From contig NZ_JADJJX010000001.1 in the NCBI RefSeq assembly GCF_016706325.1, positions 1,736,001-1,800,000 of the forward strand: a stretch of 64,000 nucleotides of DNA, in the 5' to 3' direction. This document shows positions 57,728-64,000 of the stretch, in pieces. The notes under the pieces were generated by a model. That model was given only the letters and a program-made list of their open reading frames with translations, searched no databases and was not told where the DNA came from. The position numbers and the translations under genes were made by a program. The DNA is from Methanothrix sp. GTDB lineage: Archaea; Halobacteriota; Methanosarcinia; Methanotrichales; Methanotrichaceae. Each line of letters starts with the position of its first letter. Position 1 is the first letter of the stretch.

Positions 57728-59785
57728 ATGGATGGAATAGCCGGCGTTAAGGGATTGAGATTCAAGATTCTCGCGATTTTGGCAGCTTTCGCTCTCCTGC
57801 CGCTTCTATTCATGGGCATCATATCGCTCATGGAGATGAACCAAGCATCACACGATGTTCAAGAGAACATATCGCAGCTCAGTTTATCCCTGAACCGCTC
57901 TGCTCTATTGGTCATGCCCGATGAGGCCGATCAGGTGCAGCTTGCCATTGCCAAGGCCAATCAGTATAACCAGTTCTTCGAGCGTCTGACTCATCAGAAC
58001 GAGCTGGTAGCCGACAGCGCCAGCAGCTTCTTGGAGGGCGATGGCTGTCTTCCCCCTGGTGTATGGATTGCGCCTACCAGTTCAAATCTCACCACATCAG
58101 AGGCGAGGGATGCCACCATAAGATCACTGTGCATACCAGCAAGGGTGATGCAGTCCTTGCATGAAACAGAATCGGTGCTCTCCCTTTCATACATCGGAAC
58201 AGAGGACGGGGTGCTGGTCGTCTGGCCTTATAGCAATGACTCTCTGAAGAGCACCGCCCCATTCAGCTACAAGGATATGCCCAATTACGAGCTGGCCAGA
58301 TCCAGGAAGAAGACCATCTGGACAGAGCCCTTCGAGGACGATGAAGGAGGCTGGATGATGACCATCACCACCCCTTTCTTCCGGGAGGGCAAGTTCGCGG
58401 GCATCATGGGAATGGATGTCTCAATTAAGTTCATCTTCACAGATCTGTCCACCATGAGAGGCAGAGGCTATCCATTCATTATCGACAGCACCGGTTTTAT
58501 AGTCGCCCGGCCAAAGAATAAGCCGAATGAGCCCTTGGATATTTTATTCAGCTCAGAAAACCTCTCTATGTCCGCCAGTCCTGAGGTCAGGGCAGTGGCA
58601 AAGAAGATGCTCAAGGGAAGCTCGGGATCTGCCATTGTAGCTTTAGGGAGGGCAGATGGATATGTGGCCTACTCTCCCATAAGCAATCCTGGCTGGGTCC
58701 TGGGAATTGCTTATGCCTCGGAGGAGATGAGCCTGCCTGCCCGGTTCATCGATGCTGGCATCAAGGAGGTGGCGAGCAGTGCTACCCTGGGATTGAGCGA
58801 TGCCTCCCGGAAGGTGAGAAATTTTGCCCTTTCGGCCTTTGCTATAACTGTTATTGCAGTGCTAGTTGCAGGTTTTCTGTTCAGCAGGAGGATTGGGGGG
58901 GACATCGATTCTTTAGTCCGACTGACGGAGAAGATATCGCGAGGTGATTTTGATGTCCGGGCGAAGAGCTCAGGAGAGCTGGCAGAGCTGGGAGAGGCCT
59001 TCAACAGCATGGCTTCCGATCTGAATCATTATGCTGCCGCTCTGGATAAAGCTGCCCATAATCGAGGGGAGTCGGGCGTGCAGAGCAGCTTTATAGATGA
59101 GGTCAAGAATGCTTTGGCCTCGTCCGTTCCTCCTGAGCAGGAGGGCTATGAGATTGAGGTCCTCTACAGGCCCACCAGAGCGGACCGTTTTGACTTTTAT
59201 GATGTCTCCAGAATGAATGATCGGATATCCCTGGCCATGGCGGGTGTGGGAGGAGATGGTATTCAGGCGGCTATGCTTGCCATTACGTCCCGCGCCCTTA
59301 TCCGTGCCTGTCCGATTATCTTGGGCCCATCAAATGCTATAAGCGATCTGAACACCCAAATCAGCCAGTATGGTCGCGGCACCAATCTGGCCTGCTTTTA
59401 TGCTTTACTTGATCCATCAGACCACACTTTAGAGTATGTTAATGCCGGATTTAACCCGCCATTCATTGTGGATCCCGGGGGGATGGTGGACACCCTGGGC
59501 GGGGGAGGAATAGCTTTGGGGATGCTCTATCGGGTGGAGTTGGAGGAGACGCGCATACCCATTCAGCCCGGGGATGTTATGGTCATATACTCTGATGGGG
59601 TTGTAGAGGTCGAGAACGATGATGGTGAGGCATTTGGACTGGAGAGGCTCATCGATCTGGCCATAAATAACCGCACCCTCTCCGGGGAGGAGATCCTCAG
59701 GATAGCAGAGAGGGAGATTGAGGACTTCTCTTGCAGTTCAGAGCATCCAATGGATATGGCCATGATAGTTCTTAAGCGAAGGTGA
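57728..59785 (+). CDS. Sensor phosphatase: Cache - HAMP - SpoIIE/PP2C
   Basis: 685 residues. An N-terminal helix (FKILAILAAFALLPLLFMGII), an outer Cache-type sensor (about 35-370, with GIMGMDVSIKF, VAYSPISNPGWVLGIAYAS), a second helix (FAITVIAVLVAGFLFS), HAMP (LTEKISRGDFDVRAKSSGEL), then a SpoIIE-type PP2C (DFYDVSRMNDRISLAMAGVG, YALLDPSDHTLEYVNAGFNP, PGDVMVIYSDGVVEVEND). The PP2C metal Asp pattern is preserved in part; DVSR replaces the common DFYD-x-x spacing, and MAGVGGDGIQAA carries the expected Gly-Asp. Such proteins dephosphorylate an anti-sigma-like antagonist in bacteria; the archaeal target is unknown. Confidence 0.9.
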   Translation: MDGIAGVKGLRFKILAILAAFALLPLLFMGIISLMEMNQASHDVQENISQLSLSLNRSALLVMPDEADQVQLAIAKANQYNQFFERLTHQNELVADSASSFLEGDGCLPPGVWIAPTSSNLTTSEARDATIRSLCIPARVMQSLHETESVLSLSYIGTEDGVLVVWPYSNDSLKSTAPFSYKDMPNYELARSRKKTIWTEPFEDDEGGWMMTITTPFFREGKFAGIMGMDVSIKFIFTDLSTMRGRGYPFIIDSTGFIVARPKNKPNEPLDILFSSENLSMSASPEVRAVAKKMLKGSSGSAIVALGRADGYVAYSPISNPGWVLGIAYASEEMSLPARFIDAGIKEVASSATLGLSDASRKVRNFALSAFAITVIAVLVAGFLFSRRIGGDIDSLVRLTEKISRGDFDVRAKSSGELAELGEAFNSMASDLNHYAAALDKAAHNRGESGVQSSFIDEVKNALASSVPPEQEGYEIEVLYRPTRADRFDFYDVSRMNDRISLAMAGVGGDGIQAAMLAITSRALIRACPIILGPSNAISDLNTQISQYGRGTNLACFYALLDPSDHTLEYVNAGFNPPFIVDPGGMVDTLGGGGIALGMLYRVELEETRIPIQPGDVMVIYSDGVVEVENDDGEAFGLERLIDLAINNRTLSGEEILRIAEREIEDFSCSSEHPMDMAMIVLKRR

Positions 59786-59929
59786 GACGGAGTGGGAAGG
59801 AGCCAAGCCGCTTCCTTGTGCCGGCTTCAAAGCCTGGCATCTTTGAATGGTTGTGGTCTAAATTGCGGGTCCAAAATGGTGTATAGCCATAGTGGTGTGT
59901 AATCCTAATGCTGTAGAGTCCTAAATGGC

Positions 59930-60125
59930 GAAATCCTTAAATAAGGGCCTCGACCACAACTCGGAGCCGAAAAAGGCTCGTCCTTTGGCCTGATCTGCGA
60001 ATTCAATTGAGAATATCTCAAATGAATCCTGAGAGAGCCACAAGATATAAATAAGAGTGGCTCCTTATTGCTTAGGCCAATACTGTGTGTGGCACAAAGC
60101 TCGCCAGGGGCAAGCTTTAAATAAT
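59930..60125 (+). promoter_or_regulatory. rRNA operon leader with three TATA-like boxes
   Basis: CCTTAAATAAGG (about 59935), GATATAAATAAG (about 60043) and CTTTAAATAAT (60115) each look like archaeal TATA boxes, suggesting tandem promoters. The middle one is enclosed by an exact inverted repeat GAGCCAC (60035-60041) and GTGGCTC (60057-60063), placed like an operator. A leader hairpin AGACACGA/TCGTGTCT (60230-60251) follows. Confidence 0.55.
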
Positions 60126-60279
60126 AGGGCTGCCTACAGTAATGGGCCGCTTAGGCATCGCATCCACAAGGCTGCGACTCTGATTCCATGATGGGTCGGA
60201 TTCCGGGTTGCGATATAGAGGATATGTGGAGACACGAGCTTTTTCGTGTCTGACAATGGTCTTGGCGACTCAGCCAATT

Positions 60280-61830
<1,551 letters not shown>

Positions 61831-61908
61831 AAGCTGAAATGTCGATCAAGACCTGAGACAAGACAAATCTATCCAGCTAATTTGCAATCATCTGCTGGCC
61901 ATGATCTG

Positions 61909-61981
61909 GGGCTTGTAGCTCAGCTGGTAGAGCGCCGCCTTTGCAAGGCGGAGGCCCTGGGTCCGAATCCCAGCAAGTCCA
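61909..61981 (+). tRNA. tRNA-Ala (anticodon TGC) in the 16S-23S spacer
   Basis: GGGCTTG pairs with CAAGTCC in the acceptor stem. The D arm is GCTCAGCTGGTAGAGC, the anticodon loop TTTGCAA with anticodon TGC, and the T arm CTGGGTCCGAATCCCAG; the discriminator is A. CCA is not encoded. It is at the usual spacer position for Euryarchaeota. Confidence 0.95.
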
Positions 61982-62121
61982 TTTGATATGTATGCACACA
62001 TCGAGGCAGACTCGATGTGGAAGGGCGGAGGTCTGGCTCTCCGGCATGGGGGTCAGTCCTGCGATGCCGTGCACAAGCTTTGCGACCAGACGCTCACTGA
62101 GTTTAGTGGGGCATACGCTGT

Positions 62122-64000
62122 GTATGCCAACCAGTGGATGGCTTGGCTCAAGCGCTGATGAAGGACGTGCCAAGCTGCGATAAGCCTCGGCGAGGCGCAT
62201 GGAGCCATTGAACCGAGGATCTCCTAATGGGAAATCCTGAGTCTTCGGACTCGATCCTCAAGGATCGGGAACGTCCCGGATTGAAACATCTTAGTAGGGA
62301 CAGGAAGAGAAATCAACCGAGATACCGTCAGTAACGGCGAGTGAACGCGGTAGAGCCTAAACCGAATCCCGCAAGGGAGATGTGGTGTTATAAGCCTGGC
62401 CTGCAAGTTCTGACCTGGAAGGCGAAATGGCCTGGAATGGCCTGCCATAGAGTGTGAGAGCCACGTAGCTGTAACAGCTCAGATCTGGGCCTTGTCTTGA
62501 GTACTGTGCGTCGGAAATCGCGCGGGAATTTGGGGGCCACCAACCTCCAAGGCTAAATACAACTTGAGACCGATAGCGTATTAGTAGTGTGAACGAAAGC
62601 TGAAAAGTACCCCAGATAGGGAGGTGCAAAGAGCCTGAAACTGGCTGGCGATAGTGCGTTAGGGCGTGAAAGGATCTTTCTCTCGAAGGATACGGTGGCA
62701 ACGCCGCAGTACGAGAGAGACTGCCAGCGTTCTAACATGCGTTTTGAAGAACGAACCAGGGAGTGCATATTGACGGCGAGGCTAATTCTGTCATAGAGGC
62801 AGCCGGAGCGAAAGCGACAAGCGCGCATGAGAAGAGGCGCGACGTATACAAGTGCGTGTAGTCGTCCGTATGCGACCCGAAGCCGGGCGATCTAGGCGTG
62901 GGCAGGTTGAAGCGTGGCGAAAGCTGCGTGGAGGACCGCTTGAGGTGTTGATATGCAAATCGCTCTCGTGACCTGCGTCTAGGGGTGAAAGTCCAATCGA
63001 GGTCGGAAATAGCTGGTTCCTCCCGAAACATATCGCAGTATGACCTGGTCTGAGATAGTCGGCGGGGTAGAGCACTGATTGGGGAAGCCGGACTCGAAAG
63101 GGTCTGTTCTTTTGTCAAACTCCAAAACCGCCGTCGTCGTAGACGACCAGCAGTCCGGGCTGGGGGGTAAGCTTCTAGTCCGTGAGGAGACAACCCTGAC
63201 CGTGGTTAAGGTCCCCAAATATCGGCCAAGTGTCAACACTTAAGGGAGTCCTGGGTCACAAACAACTGGGAGGTTAGCTTAGAAGCAGCTATCCTTTAAA
63301 AGAGTGCGTAACAGCTCACCAGTCGAGATTCAGGGCCCCGAAAATGGACGGGGCTAAGCCGATTACCGATACCACGGAGCACCGTGAGGTGATCTAGTAG
63401 GGAGGCGCTCTGCGTGGGCAGAAGCATCTGTGTGAGCAGGTGTGGACCGCGTAGAGACGAAAATCCTGGTAGTAGTAGCAGCAAAGTCGGGTGAGAATCC
63501 CGATCGCCATAAGGGCTAGGGTTCCTCGGCAATGTTCGTCAGCCGAGGGTTAGTCGGTCCTAAGACGTACCCTAATCGGAGTACGCCGAATGGGAAACAG
63601 GTTAATATTCCTGTACCTTTCAACATTAAAACTGACGCTTCCGGATATGTCAAGCGTCCTTGCCTGGGCGTTCAAGCGTGCAAGCCTGCGGAGAGCCGTA
63701 ATGGCGAGAAACAGGCGAAAGCGTGATGACGTAAGTTGGCAAATTCCAGGAGCCCGTGAAAGGGAGTTGAAAGTTCGTACCGAGATCCAACACTGGTGCC
63801 CCAAGCTGAGAGGGCTAAGGCGTTTCGGCATATGCTAGCTAAGGGAATTCGGCAAATTGGCCATGTAACTTCGGGATAAATGGTGCCTGCTTGGCAAAAA
63901 GCAGGTCGCAGAGACGAGGGACTCTAACTGTCTAATAACAACATAGGTGATTGCGACTCCGTAAGGACTAGTACAATCACTGAATCCTGCCCAGTGCAGG
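62122..64000 (+). rRNA. 23S ribosomal RNA (3' end beyond window)
   Basis: The 5' end is near CCAACCAGTGGATGGCTTGG; exact start approximate. Conserved 23S segments follow, such as GATGAAGGACGTGCCAAGCTGCG, GTCAGTAACGGCGAGTGAACGCGG and AAAGAGTGCGTAACAGCTCACC. The sequence stops at the window edge, so the 3' end and 5S are not visible. Reverse-strand frames here are not genes. Confidence 0.96.

Noticed and set aside
62732..63193. Minus-strand frames inside 23S rRNA, up to 153 codons
   Set aside because: These lie in conserved rRNA sequence; such frames are common artefacts.

Overview
The window is archaeal and most likely from an acetoclastic methanogen of the Methanothrix (Methanosaeta) type. 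The 16S rRNA is archaeal in sequence, opening with the usual TTCTGGTTGATCCTGCC. Supporting genes include Mre11-Rad50, a two-ring CDC48 ATPase, the methanopterin-pathway GTP cyclohydrolase MptA, adjacent DUF1890/DUF1894 methanogen proteins, KptA, RtcA, Thg1, and a SatP-type acetate transporter at 35.8 kb. Genes sit in short, tightly overlapping runs (ATGA, TTGA and GTGA junctions). TATA-like boxes replace bacterial promoters. The genus is inferred from gene content and 16S style; no search was possible.

Layout. 0-4.5 kb: mre11-rad50 and a toxin-like remnant. 4.6-8.1 kb: a frameshifted geranylgeranyl reductase and a Ku plus LigD-type ligase pair (NHEJ). 8.3-10.3 kb: an aldehyde dehydrogenase facing a small HTH/cysteine regulator. 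10.6-14.5 kb: a sulfur-handling operon (LarE, cysteine desulfurase, FdhD, TtuA-like thiolase, 42-codon ORF). 14.6-21.5 kb, minus strand: CDC48, ProC-like reductase, MoaE-CutA fusion, MoaD, DUF1894, DUF1890, E1-like enzyme and ubiquitin-like carrier. 21.6-26.5 kb: secreted repeat protein, MptA, KptA. 26.5-33.8 kb: an NgBR-like cis-prenyltransferase subunit facing a DUF92 membrane protein, then amino-acid and cofactor genes (frameshifted AroE, TyrA, aminotransferase, RibH, IlvE, YjbQ). 34-37.4 kb: a decayed IS with intact ends, SatP and a secreted protein. 37.8-43.6 kb: a thioredoxin-domain DUF255 protein and a four-gene ATP-grasp/GCS2 amide-ligase operon. 43.7-47.5 kb: TPR protein, broken secreted nuclease, FAD dehydrogenase. 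47.5-49.8 kb: a second IS inserted at the TATA box of a two-ferredoxin operon. 50.2-59.8 kb: a surface protein with 19 N-glycosylation-like repeats, MBL hydrolase, RtcA, MFS exporter, iron-sulfur flavoprotein, PRC-barrel protein, Thg1-like enzyme, membrane protein and a Cache-HAMP-SpoIIE phosphatase. 59.8-64 kb: an rRNA operon (leader, 16S, tRNA-Ala, partial 23S).

Two themes recur. Many intergenic gaps hold unrelated short tandem repeats (9-20 bp units), several starting within or next to a stop or start codon, and four carry a degenerate ~100-bp dispersed repeat. Several otherwise well-conserved genes (geranylgeranyl reductase, LigD, AroE, secreted nuclease) are split by single frameshifts, three of them in or near G runs, so sequencing error must be separated from real decay or phase variation.

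The best candidate for an undescribed system is the operon at 40260-43608. It holds an unrecognised protein, a RimK-like ATP-grasp ligase, a YkgJ-type cysteine-cluster protein and a GCS2-type ligase, and looks like a pathway for making an amide-linked metabolite or modifying a peptide.
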